64,000 nucleotides of DNA from Tribonema minus (lineage: Eukaryota > Sar > Xanthophyceae > Tribonematales > Tribonemataceae), in NCBI GenBank assembly GCA_017506865.1, contig JAFCMP010000002.1, positions 558,001 through 622,000 of the forward strand, given 5' to 3'. A program made the position numbers and the translations under genes. This document shows, in pieces, positions 51,814 to 63,088 of the stretch; within the stretch, counting starts at the first letter, position 1; each line of letters opens with the position of its first letter. The notes under the pieces are model-generated. The model searched no databases, had not been told where the DNA came from, and saw nothing but the letters and a program-made list of their open reading frames with translations.

Positions 51814-53046
51814 TCAGTTCTTGGCCCTCTTGCCGCCGCCCTCCGCCTGCATATCCTCATAGATCTCCAAGGCCTCCTCCTCACTGCAGCCAAGGTCGCG
51901 CTGCAGCTCAAGAAGCTCGAGGAACATCGACTTGGCCTCAGCGAAGCTGACGCCGCGCTTACGCTTGAGCTCCAAGATCTGCTTAGTGTACTCCGAAACG
52001 GGCGTGCGAGTTGCGGGAACAGGCACAGCAGCCGCAGCAGCAGCAGCGGGAGCAGCAGCAGCGACAGGCGCAGCAGCAGCAGGCGCAGCAGCAGCAGGCG
52101 CAGCAGCAGCAGGCGCAGCAGCACTGGCAGCACCAGGAGGCGTAGCAGCAGCGGCAGCAGGCACATGGCCCAAATCGGACAGCTCACCCGAATCGGACGG
52201 GGCGGCCGAACCGGATGCAGCAGCGCCGCCCTCCGTGTTCGAACTGCGGCGCAGGGCAGCTAGCGCACTGCGAGAAAGAGGCTTACAACCCTTGTCGCCG
52301 GAGTCATCGCCCCCGCCACCACCGCCCTCGTCATCATCATCCGAATCGGATGCGTCCGGATCGGACGGAGCAACATCCGATTCGGATGTAGAAGGAGCAG
52401 GATCATCGCCGGGCTCCTCGTAGCTCTTGGTGGCGGACGCAGCAGCGCGCGCAGGAGCGGGAGTGCGCTGCTTGTCGGGAGAGGCATCGCACTGGTACGC
52501 TGGCGAATCCGCAGGAAGCCCGGTGGCGGCGGCCTTGGCCTTCTTGGCCGAACCGGATACGCTGCCCGATCCGGATGCGGCCGGTTTGGCTGCGGGCGGA
52601 GGCATGAACTCAGGGGGGTTGTCGATGTCGTAGAAGGCAACACGGTTCATGTAGTGCTTGATCAGCTTGTGATCGCCATTGTCGTCACCCAGGTAGGTGA
52701 ATCTAGGGTTGAAGGTCTTGGTGTGCTCCATAGCGCTGCCGTGGAAGAACGCGTTGAAGATGTCGAACACCACCTGCATCGATGAGCTGTGGTCGGTGGC
52801 TTGCTTGTCATCGGCCACTAGCCTGACGACGAGGCGAAAGTTGCCTGGCACGTCGCCCTTCTTGGTGTGAGCAGCAAACACCTTGTCGACACGCTTGCTC
52901 TTGAAGCCTTGCACCAGCCCGCCTTTCTTGCCGAACACGGCCTGCGGCGACGGCAGAGGCTTGAAGTACACAGCAGCTTCGGTAGGTCCCACCTCCATGC
53001 TGTACCACCTAAGCAGCGTCATCCTCTCGGCACCAGCCTCTGACAT
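51814..53046 (-). CDS. PLV right-arm protein with acidic and Ala/Pro low-complexity regions (410 aa)
   Basis: The ATG at 53046 starts MSEAGAERMTLLRWYSMEVG. About 150 residues of apparently folded sequence follow (for example VVFDIFNAFFHGSAMEHTKT), then a Ser/Asp-rich stretch with SESDVAPSDPDASDSDDDD, an AAAAP repeat, and a helical C-terminus (EYTKQILELKRKRG). No family is recognised. The acidic ESD-type tail resembles that of the element's recombinase. TTGCAG directly precedes the ATG, so a 5' non-coding exon is possible. Confidence 0.6.
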   Translation of the reverse strand: MSEAGAERMTLLRWYSMEVGPTEAAVYFKPLPSPQAVFGKKGGLVQGFKSKRVDKVFAAHTKKGDVPGNFRLVVRLVADDKQATDHSSSMQVVFDIFNAFFHGSAMEHTKTFNPRFTYLGDDNGDHKLIKHYMNRVAFYDIDNPPEFMPPPAAKPAASGSGSVSGSAKKAKAAATGLPADSPAYQCDASPDKQRTPAPARAAASATKSYEEPGDDPAPSTSESDVAPSDPDASDSDDDDEGGGGGGDDSGDKGCKPLSRSALAALRRSSNTEGGAAASGSAAPSDSGELSDLGHVPAAAAATPPGAASAAAPAAAAPAAAAPAAAAPVAAAAPAAAAAAAVPVPATRTPVSEYTKQILELKRKRGVSFAEAKSMFLELLELQRDLGCSEEEALEIYEDMQAEGGGKRAKN

Positions 53047-53057
53047 CTGCAAGCGCA

Positions 53058-53270
53058 ATGAACACGTTACAAGCAGAAAAATCAGAATTTGCTGATGCGC
53101 GACAGATAACACTTGCAAGTCCTACCGCCGTCGTGGCAAATAGCTCAAGTATGTCTAGTACAAGTACTGACAGCACCACGGCACAATATCCCAGCGTCTA
53201 TGGCGCGCAAACGCCAAATCCCGCGTTATTGAAAACAGCCGAGGTGAGCAGTGTAGCGTGCGCGAGCTAG
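53058..53270 (+). CDS. Small Ser/Thr-rich frame near the PLV right end (doubtful)
   Basis: 70 aa, beginning MNTLQAEKSEFADARQITLA. The coding-like stretch runs to GCCGAG followed by GTGAGC, which could be a splice donor. No motif is recognised and the frame is divergent from the gene at 53046. It may be a chance frame. Confidence 0.25.
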   Translation: MNTLQAEKSEFADARQITLASPTAVVANSSSMSSTSTDSTTAQYPSVYGAQTPNPALLKTAEVSSVACAS

Positions 53271-53526
53271 CGCACACCAGAACTGCGACCAGCAGGCAGA
53301 CGCAAGGAGCTACTGCTTATTAGAGGAGCCATGTGCTCACCTGGTTCTCAAGTGCCTCGCGTGTGCTGCTTCCAGCGATAGCTCACTTTTTGCTTGGTTG
53401 CAAAATAACCGCGAGCGCGCGCGGAAGTGACGGTTTCATTCTGGGGCATTGGATATCTGTCGCTGCCTGCTGTAGCATTAGACCGCGGGTAGCATTAGAT
53501 ACGCCGCGGCATTAGATATTGTGCCG

Positions 53527-53577
53527 CGTTGGATATCCAGCGGTACAGTGGAACCATAGATCAGATCTATGGTTCCA
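53527..53577 (-). repeat. Right terminal inverted repeat of the PLV
   Basis: This is the inverse of the left TIR with 51/51 identity. The outermost 29 bp (53549-53577) form the same palindrome. It is flanked outside by CAGTC, matching the left target duplication. Confidence 0.97.
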
Positions 53578-53582
53578 CAGTC

Positions 53583-54168
53583 CTTACAATGGCGACCGCA
53601 AAGGTTGAGGGGATGACAGCAATGGCATGAGCGGCTGCATGGCTGGAAAAGCCAGCGCCAGCTACATGCTCATTTTCAAAATTGCCTATAGGCATACCAC
53701 TAGCCTAGCAGCTGCATTAGTGAATGTTTGGTTGGTGCAGCGTGTCTCGTCACAGCCCTCATGATGAACACGTGCACAAGGGTTCCGCAGTGCGCAGGCA
53801 CCTCATACCCGCCTACCCCAGGCGCCACCCCCTCCCCCTCCCCCCCCCCCCGTCCGCCCCCCTTCCCGCCCCACATGTAATCCTGGAGTCGCTGGTGATT
53901 GCGCCTGCAAAGGCGGCACTAACAGCCTGCGATACCCCTACTAGTGTTACGTACATACCCCCTGAATGCATTCAGCACAGAGCAGTGGCATCTCACGGAC
54001 TGAGCGCTGCTGCTGCAAGTGCCTCACCCCCCCCGCCGACTGGTACTCCTTAACCCTGCCCCGTCCTCCCCCACCCCCCCTCGCCCCCCTCCCCCGCCCC
54101 CCCCCCCCCTTCCCCGTCCTATCATAACTCCTGAAGTCACGCGGCACAAAGCTGCGGCGCCTCACAAA
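53583..54168. other. Right half of the divergent promoter; C-rich 5' flank of the hydrolase gene
   Basis: It contains several C-runs (53834-53850, 54075-54110). At 53985-54030 there is a decayed copy of the first hydrolase exon (ACTGAGCGCTGCTGCTGCAAGTGCC), which has lost the ATG; the functional exon follows at 54169. Confidence 0.55.
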
Positions 54169-57100
54169 ATGAGCGCTGCTGCTGCAGGTGCGTCGCCACC
54201 GCGACTGCCCCCCCCCCCCCTGCCCTCTGCTCCCACTGCCATCACCCGGAGAGCACTATGTAGTGCCGCAATGTCGCCGCTCACCCCCCAGACTGCCACT
54301 GTACCCCCCCCCCTACTGGCATGTATACTGTATGCATCGAGTTCAGAGATCACTTCAGAGACACACGCACCTCAGGGACTGCCGCCGGAAGCAGCACAGC
54401 GGGAAGGCTTGGCGGTGCAGCGATAGTGAGGTGAGCGCACAGCCAGCAGCGCTGTGTTTGGTTTCGCAGAGGGTTCCTGGAGGGCATGGAAATACTTGTT
54501 GTCGACGTCGTCCACGCCATGCCATGCCTTTACTGTAACACTGAGTACAAGCCATGTTAGCTGATGTAATGTTGTACCAAATTTCCCCGAGCGGGTCATG
54601 ATGCCACCATCCTCTATCCACCAATTCACCTAGCGAACTTGAAGACAGAACCGAGAAGATTTGGACCTGGCCGCCGACTTGACGCTGGTGCTGTGTTTCG
54701 TGCCGTAAGCCATTAGCCGCCGACCACTGAGCCATGACCAAGTATGTAGGCGCGTAGACACCATCTCACTCAGCTACCTTCCGCTTTGAACGCCACCCCA
54801 CTGGCAGGACGACAGGCACCAGGCTTAGAGTACTACTAGTAGTGCTCGGAGTACTACTCCAACTGCTCGCCGTGAATCCACAATCTGAAGAGTCCAATGC
54901 CAGCTGCCCAGGTGATGGGTTTGCAAACTTTAAGTCAGAAACCTGCACTGCGCCAGAAACCTGCACTGCGCCGGGCGAGGCATCGGGCCTGCCGCCAGAC
55001 GCCATCTTCTTCGACGACGAGTTTGCGACTTCTGAATCAGAATCTGACTTCGAGTTGCGCGAGCTTCAGGGCCAGGATGCAGCAAAGCTTTCAATGAGAC
55101 TGGAAGAGTTTAAGGTAAACTTGACTTCAAAGTTTGATATTATGAACATGCCTTAAAGTTTAGGAAAATATTGAGACACGCAATAATTATTGTTGATCAC
55201 TGCAGTCATGTGAAGTCACTGTGAGACTCACTGACAGCTGCTGCAGCATGGTTCCCAAAGTCTACAGTAACTACTGTTAGATTGCACGCACTCACTGTCG
55301 GACAGTCTGGCTTTGCCTTTAAAAGTTTCAATATCCATCTGCAAGTACCATTTATATTTCAGCAATAAGTGGTCGCTCACCAGCGTGTCCACCGTCACGG
55401 TGGTGACGGTTACCGTTATGATACCAGACCGAGCTTGACGATACGTTGGTTGTTCAACAGCGTGCCCGACGGAGTCCATTGGCTACTACACCTATCATTT
55501 GCCCAGAACTAATGTTCTGTCGGACGCCCCAGGCTGCCAACAAGTAGCGTCACACACAATATTTCTAAAGAGTGGCTCAGAGCGCCGCTGATTTTTCCTA
55601 CTTCAACAGTTGTGATCAACTTAAAGGGGGTCTACTGTAACTGTAGAAAAGAAAAGTGGTGTTGCAACTCCCCGAAACTGTCATGGTGGTCGACGTTACA
55701 AAAATACTTGAGCACACCGTGGTGCTGCAAAACCGTGACGTGGCTTTAAAATTCGTAGTGCTTAATGTCATTATCATTGAATAAAAAATGAGCATGTTTA
55801 TATCGTGATGCCACCGTGACGCTTTTGCAGGGCTGGGTCGTCGTCGGCCATGCGTTTCTACGGGATTTGGGGAAGTTGTGACCCCACTTTTTTGTTCTAA
55901 ACCCCAGGCTTCAATTGGCATGAAAGCAACCCTGGATGCTAGAAAGCGACTTGGGTTAGCAGCCAACAATAATGATCAGCCCAAACAACGCAGTTGAAGT
56001 ACCACCGTGATGTTGAAGTTACCACAACTTCTGACTGTGGTGGGCGGCCTGCTGAGGTAGAGCATATTGATATTGAAGTTTCAAAAGTGCAAAAGATGTT
56101 GAAGTTCAATAGATAATTGAAGTTGGAATTCTGAGCATCAGTTGAAGTTGGGCTGTTGATGTTACCTAAGTCCTGATGATCAACTTCAATTTGAAATTGA
56201 AGTAGGTCATTCGAATCGTGCGTTTCCTGTGAATGCAATGGACCAGGTGTAGTTCACAATGTCCCATGACACAAGGAAGGCTACTTTGCCTTGGCGTCGC
56301 TTTTTAGCATCCGGGTCGTTTTCACCGTGACGCCAATCAGGGCCTCCCCCTTGGTGACACTGACAGTGTGTGCTTTGTTCATTGCGGCAGGCGGACTCGA
56401 AGGTCAAGATTCAAGAGGCAGCGAAGCTTATGCTATGGGATGCTGCGGTATCAGCGAACCCGGTACGCACTTACGTAATGGTATTACGTGACAGATCTTC
56501 AAGTTCAAGTTGTCACTTCTAGGCTAATAGCATGTAAGCCGGCCGAACACATAGACGATGCCGTAATTGGAACAATCCTTCAAACTGCCCCCCTGGGCCA
56601 AAACTATAAAATCTGATACATATGGATATAGATGAGATATATCCAAGCTTGTATCACTCAATCGCATACATTTTGAGTGAGCCTAATACTATTATCAGTA
56701 ATAGTATCTAAGCCGCCACCGTGAACCCGCCGTCGGTGTCCTTTCCTAGAATCTGTCAAGCGCGCCGTGTGCCACAGAGTGTATCACACATGTGCGTGCA
56801 AACTGTGTTGATTCAGATTCTGAAGTCGCTGTGGAAGTTGCTGTTCCTGCACTGTGCGTTTGACAGCACTCAGTCTCTGCTAGACTGACTATGGAATAAA
56901 TATGTGACATCTGACAGTGTGATGCAGCGCTGCGGTCGACTCGGAGCGCTTGCAGCCCAATTGTGCGCCAGGCCCTGTGTCAGCTCCATGCGCCGCGCGG
57001 CAGCACCTTTGTGAGAAAACCATTTTGTCAATTTAATGATTATTCTGCAACAGCTCCGACTCAGAGTCAGCTTAGCGGCTGCTTGAACATGAAGTAAAAC

Positions 57101-60100
57101 TGCTGTCGACAGCTCGTGGCTTTAGTAGTGACTCATCGGATGTGTAACTTCAAGGTGGTAGGTATCATACGGTGATCATGCAGCAACTATATGCTGTCTT
57201 GTCAATGATTCAAGCCAGCCTGCGGTGCCAGTGGATACACAAAGTGTCAATTTAATGCACGTGTCCGATATGCCTTGTTCCATGAGGAGTCCGGGCGGCG
57301 CCTTAAATAACGACAACTTGAAGACAGTCACTGCGGTAATAACATATGCCGCGATTATGCCTATGCCAGTGGCAGGGATGTCTCTGCTGAACAGCAGCGT
57401 TCAAGTTGTCTACATTCTGTGCTGACTTTGACGCAATGCCATACTGTCACAGTCACAGTGCACATTGTCAACCTCAAAGTTTAAACTTTGGTACACTGAC
57501 ATGATGGTCAGGCTGCTGACAGCAGCACACGCCCTTCAAGTTGCCGCTGCCAGCAGTGCTGTGTGTGCAATCAGTTTGGTAGTACCTTGAAGTTACGCTT
57601 TCCCTCGGCAGTTTTCGAGTCCAACTAACCCACATAAATTTAATTATTACTCTTTTTGTGCTTTGATCCTTGCAGCTCTCGGGCAAGATACTCCACGACT
57701 GCCTGAATGTCAGCGTGAAGCAGAACTTCACCGTGACAAAGGGGCAAAATGGGACAGAGCAGGGGTGGGGTTATGACATCAACATTGACTGGAAGAGCCA
57801 TGAAGTGCAGAACCACTTCAAAGGAAAGACAGATGTCTACATCTTCAGTCACGGCTGGCTCGCTTCAATGGACTTCGGACCAGATCACCCATCCAGCCCA
57901 CTGAACACAAAGGACGGCCTGTTTCCGCGGATGATGCGCAGCCTCGCTGGTGCTGGTCAGGTACCGAACAATAGAATCATCATCCATCGTTCAACGTGAT
58001 AGCACTACATCAACTCAGGCGGGGTCCCTCACGATGTTTGTTGTCGACTGTAAGTGATGGCATGTGAAACTTTTGGTGCAACGTTTAAGTTGAATTATAC
58101 AGCGTCATGGTGATTTGATTTATCTATCAGTATCTGTAGTTCATAGTCTAAGACAGCTGTCAGTGACACATAACTTGAAGTTGAGCTCTGCCGCTCCCCC
58201 AGCGCCTTCTCTGAATCAGCCCCGGGCCGGAGGGCCCTCAGAGTCAGCCTGAGGCTGGGACGCATGACTCAAGCATACAGTGGTGTGTGTCTCACCATGA
58301 TCATGATGATCGGACTAGGTTACACGACAGCATACTATGCTACCGTAACTGTGTGACACTGACTGCAGCATGCTCAAGCATGATGTAGCAAACATATTGT
58401 ATGTTATGGTTTTGAAGATCAACTTGTTCTTGAGGTACAGTGCACAGATCCCGGATGATGATCCATGACGAGACATTTTTGGCCACCAGCAAGTACTTCT
58501 CAGGCTAGTAGTACATACTTCAGAAGTAGCACATAACTGAAAAATGCAGGGGCTGAGTTGTCAGCACCTCAACTATCACTATGATTACCATTATCATAGT
58601 ATGCATAGACCTTCATTTGGCTGCTCTCAGACTGGCACGTTTCATGGCAGTATTGACTATTGCAGTCAATGACATGATGAAGCTGGCAGGCTCCTGGCGC
58701 AGCTGGCATACTTATTAGTAAGACTCTTGTTTAGTCTGACACCCTGACCTCGACATTGCTCCTGCAGCACAGCAATCAGTAATACGTGGTGACTGCGCCG
58801 TGACAGATAATGTCTGATGAGGTAGGGCAACTTAAAGCACTGCGAGCCTGAGGCATGCTGCAGGCTATTTCAATGCACCGATCCATATCATCGCGCGCCA
58901 GTCGCAGTGACTTCTGTTTCTATTAGTAGTTTTGGCCTTCGGGAAGCTGCAGCTGACTCACAGGGCGCAGCCAATGGCAGCCTCATTGCATAGGTTGCGA
59001 CAAAACATACGTTCGCCGACCTACATGGCGTACTACATCATAGTATATCCGTATATTATCGTACATATTGGCGTTTGTGCGCGTAAGTCTATGTACGTCT
59101 GTTAATGACGACATATATGCAGTGCATGCCCACACACTGTGGCACGTGCCATTGAGCATCACGAAAGTATATCCGTATATTATCGTACATATTGGCGTTT
59201 GTGCGCGTAAGTCGATGTACGTCTGTTAATGACGACATATATGCAGTGCATGCCCAAACACTGTGGCACATGCCATTGAGCATCACGAAGTAATGTCATG
59301 CAATGACACTCATCTGTAAGTTTTCAGAAGCATGTCCTTACTCTAAATTTGACTTTAAGGCGGTAATAGTTGAATTAAGGTACATGCGTGCAGCTCATCT
59401 CCGCAGCTGCTCTGCATTCTGGATGTGTCGCGGTCATGGCAAACATTTTGGCAAGCTCCGTTTGCCAATAATGAATAATTTAGCACAGCCTGCCACACAC
59501 AGATCGGTCGCTCGCTGCTTCCTTGACTCACTTCAAAAGCGCGGGCTCGCAACGCATGCGCAAGAGGGCAGCAAGGCGGGCTGCAGGCAGGAAACGAAGA
59601 TGACGATGTAGCCTGCAGATGTAAGCCGTAAAGGTTAACCACGTCACATGGTTTACGCTGCAATAAGCATGTACGGATCCCTACCATTGCGGTATCTTAA
59701 GATCATTACCCTTGCCCTCGTTGTGTATGCAGGAGGCTGCCACCACAGCATATGTATGCATTAATTGGCCAAGCGGCGGAGGCTCTACCAACGTCTTACA
59801 ATATAAGTCATTCTGGCACATGCGGCAGCGAGCGGTCGCTGTCGGCACATCGGCCGGAGGACAACTGCTGCGCGATTTGCACGAGCACCTGCCAGCGGCA
59901 GTGCATGAAGCCAAGCTGCACCTTGTTGGCCACAGCTTTGGCTGTGCCGTGTTGTCAGCTGCGGTGCGCGACTCCAACTTGGAATTGCCAGTGACATCGC
60001 TGGTGCTTCTGCAGGCCGCCATGTCACCCAGGTACTAGAACTTCATTAGAAGTATATATTTCGGAGTGCAATTGGTGCTGTCTCTTCAACAATTCAAAAC

Positions 60101-60966
60101 ACCCACGAGCATCGACAAAGAGTATGCTTACCCTGAGAAGTAAAGTTAGCAGTGCTTTTCAACAACACGCATTTCATTTCAAAGTGACGCTCGATGTGTG
60201 AATTCAGTTACTTCCAAAAGTACTGTGAGGCCCGTTGTCACACTTAATCACGTTCGCCTCAATTGCATGTGCCAATGAACAGCTTGGTCGAATTGACCTC
60301 GCGTCGGATGGACATCAATCGGATTTTAGCTCGCTCAGCTGCAGCACTGCTGCACAAACGGGACCAAAAAAATCACGCATGATGATGTCAACTGGGTGCA
60401 GTAATGCTTGATTGGAGTAGTGCTTGATCGCCGAGTCTGCGTCCTCTTCTACTGCAGCTTCACAATAACCTCGTCAACGCATGCCGTTCCGAATGAGTCA
60501 GTGATACTGACAGGTTGAGCTAACAGCAGTATCATGTACTTGAAGCATGCCCGTGGAACCCTCTCGAGCGTCGCACTGCTGAAGTGCATGCACCCCTGGT
60601 CAGTGACCGAATTCACTCCCGCCAGTGGGTTGCTACGCTGGTGCCTCAAAGAGGCTCGCGTCATTGTTGTTTTTTGCAGCAGCTGCATGGCAGTGCCGGA
60701 CGATGCACTGAAGGCGCCGCTCCTGGCCGTGAGTGGTGTATTGCGGCTGCATATGTGTTTGCTGGGGCTACCGACTGCGTTTGTGTAGCTGGTGCTGATG
60801 TCGCTGCACTGCATGTAGTGTAGTATATATACGCAACAAGCTGCCCTCTTTGCCCACAAGGTCGCTCTTGCCCTCTGTGCTTTTCTGCAGGGCTTTCAGC
60901 CTACATAAGGATATTGAACCGCAGGCATTGTTTGAGTCCGATCCTACACCAGAAGCGTTCACAGAG
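54169..60966 (+). CDS. Alpha/beta-hydrolase, membrane-anchored or secreted (3' end unresolved)
   Basis: Exons that keep frame: 54169-54187, 54774-55114, 56391-56462, 57676-57960, 59733-60031 and probably 60891-60966, totalling 364 codons. The N-terminus is MSAAAA, then a hydrophobic segment (RLRVLLVVLGVLLQLLAV) acting as signal or anchor, then an acidic region (FFDDEFATSESESDFELREL). The hydrolase core has FSHGWLASMDFG (oxyanion-type HGW), TTAYVCINWPSGGG and HLVGHSFGCAVLSAAV, with the nucleophile Ser in GHSFG. The catalytic Asp/His should lie further 3' and were not found. The last listed exon would use a GC donor (GAG/GCAAGT) or GT four bases on. The substrate is unknown; a lipid or ester is typical. 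The first three introns and the fourth fit phases 1, 0, 0, 0. Confidence 0.75.
59043..59289. repeat. 124-bp tandem duplication
   Basis: Two adjacent units (59043-59166 and 59167-59289) differ at about three positions. They lie in the last long intron resolved for the hydrolase gene. The AT-rich start (GTATATCCGTATATTATCG) may have promoted slippage. Confidence 0.95.
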
Positions 60967-62033
60967 GCAAGTGTGCCAGTGGTTGTCGCTCAAATTAACA
61001 GTTGCACATGGCGCCTATGCTTCTCACACTTCACAATGTTGACGGCTGAAGTTGCACAGGGCGCCTATTCTCACACTGAGTCTCCACAAACTTAACTACT
61101 GAAGTGTGGCCAATGTCTCATGCTGCACATTCATCCGGCCAAGCAGTGAATGGCTGCATGAATGAGCATGCCAGTGGTCAGATGGTGTTGTAATTTCACA
61201 AAGAAAGGCAAGAGTGACCTACACCATGTTTGCAATATCATAGTGGAGCAACGTGCTGAAGACCGTGTAATGATCAGGATTGGGAGTGCTGCAGTTATCA
61301 CACATTGTACTCAGTCTGGCTTTTCCTGACATCAAATTTTGGCGTGAGCCAGGTTGATCACTCTGATTTTGCAATTTGATGCGTGAACTCTCCTTTCACA
61401 ACAGAGTATGCTGCACAGCATATTTTGTGCAGCTGTGATTTCCTCAAAATCTTGAGTGGTTCTGCAGCTGGCGAGTTGATTTTGAATCAACTAAACAAGC
61501 AGACAAGGCAAACTAACATGCAACCAGGTACTTGTGAATGTGCTACAGTAACTGCACAAACTCTCAGGGAAACCAAATCTCTGCACCCGCTGCACTTCGC
61601 AGGCTAGGGCCTCCCCCCGGGCCCAAGTGTGATCAGGCCACCGACATTGAAACACAATGTCAATTTATACTCGAAATGTATTGTGCTATGGTCAGTGAAG
61701 ACGACTCTGGAGCATCTTTGATTATGGGCTACTTTGAGCAACCTCTTTGTTGAAAAATGAAGTTATGTATGTCCCTGTGTTCTGGTTGAATGCCATGGTA
61801 AGATAAAGGGAAAACTTGACGTACCACAACTTGCAGCATACCGGGAACTTGACCGTTTGGGAACTTGACCGTTTGTTGATTTATCTCAAATGTTTTGGTT
61901 TCAGCTTCAGTTTGGTATAGCGTCAAAAGCTCGAATTGTGATGTGATCATCTTTGCTACATTGCAATTGATGTTCCCCCCCATAAGGTTCAATCGGAAGT
62001 CTTAGTGCAGTTTCTGGCACTCACACCGGCATC

Positions 62034-62125
62034 TGTACTTTTTATTAATTCTCGCTCAGGGCGCGAAAAAGCCCAGATGATTGGCATCTAGCTGTAAGGA
62101 ATCTACATGTCGTATGACAGTCTGA
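62034..62125 (+). repeat. 92-bp direct repeat, copy 1
   Basis: It matches 63594-63685 at all but one position (G/C at 62116/63676). The two copies are 1560 bp apart and bracket the inverted-repeat element at 62141-63088. They are too short for typical LTRs and carry no promoter-like hallmark. Confidence 0.95.
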
Positions 62126-62140
62126 CTACGCAAAGGCTGC

Positions 62141-63088
62141 CTTCCACACCTTAGACGACATGGTGCTTTCACGACGTAGTCGGTACAATATGTCGCGACG
62201 GTGCCGCCAGAAATCATGTCGCGACACTCGCGCACCATCTGCCCAGTTCATGTCGTCTAGACGACGGTGTTGACGCACCGTTCATTGAGTTCATGTCGTC
62301 CATTCACGACACCGTCGCGCAAGATTGGCGCTCTTCATGTTGTGTCATGTCGTGCATGTCGTAGCATGTCGTGTGTGCACACACCAGTGCACACAGCATT
62401 GATTCCGCGGTAGCTTGCTGCTATCTGAGCGTATTCGCAGTAGGCGGATGACACTTCCGCAGGCTCTAGCTGATGAATTACTCTGACCGTGATGATCCAC
62501 GTCAGAAGCTCAAAGTTCGGTGTATTTATCAGTTATCCCGAAAAGGTCCTCCTTGCGTGGTAAGACGCTGGGAGCTGGCGCTGATGTTGGTGATGCAGCC
62601 ATACACCCCAGAGGTGCTCTGCAGTGAATCCAGGGCCCAATTGGCCAGAGCGTCTTGCAGTGAGACGGTGGTTCAAATCTGTTTCAGCCGCTGTTGGAAG
62701 GTTGCGTCAACAGTGTTGTGGACATGATATTTACATCAGAGAGTAGGCAGCACTACGTAATGTGAGATTGGTGTGACAATGCTTTCGCAGCAGTCGTAGC
62801 AGCGCAATAGCTGCAACAGCGGTCTCTCTATCGCACTTCAATTTCTAGCTTGAACTATGTCGTTGTGTGTGTTGCTGTCACGACATAGTTGCGTGCTCCT
62901 GGCAGAACCTATGTCGTCTAGACGACCATGTCGCGACATGCCTGTCAAAGTCCATGTCGTTCTAGACGACATGTGTCGCTTGCCACTGCTAAAAGCCCTG
63001 TCGTCTGGACGACCATGTCACGACGTACCCTCAAAGGATCATGTCTTCTAGACGACTATGTCGCGACATGATGTCGTCTAAGGTGTGC
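62141..63088. mobile_element. Small inverted-repeat element with palindromic GTCGTCTAGACGAC clusters
   Basis: CACACCTTAGACGACAT at 62146-62162 is the inverse of ATGTCGTCTAAGGTGTG at 63071-63088. The flanks CTGCCTTC (left) and CTGCTTTC (right) match in 7 of 8 bases, compatible with an 8-bp target duplication as made by hAT transposases. Clusters of GTCGTCTAGACGAC and GTCGCGAC palindromes lie inside both ends (62250-62390 and 62875-63080). No transposase is encoded, so it would be a non-autonomous DNA transposon. Confidence 0.65.

Larger units (their letters stand above)
32591..53577. mobile_element. Integrated Polinton-like virus (PLV), about 21 kb, looks whole
   Basis: The element is bounded by perfect 51-bp terminal inverted repeats and a 5-bp target duplication CAGTC (32586-32590 and 53578-53582). 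It carries the PLV/Polinton set: tyrosine recombinase, TV-Pol-like/SF3 helicase, rve integrase, FtsK/HerA-type packaging ATPase, penton-like protein and double-jelly-roll-like major capsid protein, plus a fibre-like protein, a coiled-coil protein, a PD-(D/E)XK/DUF5710 protein and small unknowns. Genes are mostly intron-free and tightly packed. Identical TIRs, an identical target duplication and open long frames suggest a recent insertion. It sits between the divergent RTF2 and hydrolase genes. Confidence 0.95.

Noticed and set aside
60453-60520. Alternative hydrolase exon after 60031 (SFTITSSTHAVPNES)
   Set aside because: Its phase at the start fits, but no plausible partner follows its donor-like GGTTGAG. 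The exon at 60891 gives a better continuation; neither is proven.
62640-62700. tRNA-like GGTTCAAATC
   Set aside because: The flanking bases do not pair as a T-stem and no acceptor stem or D-arm is found.
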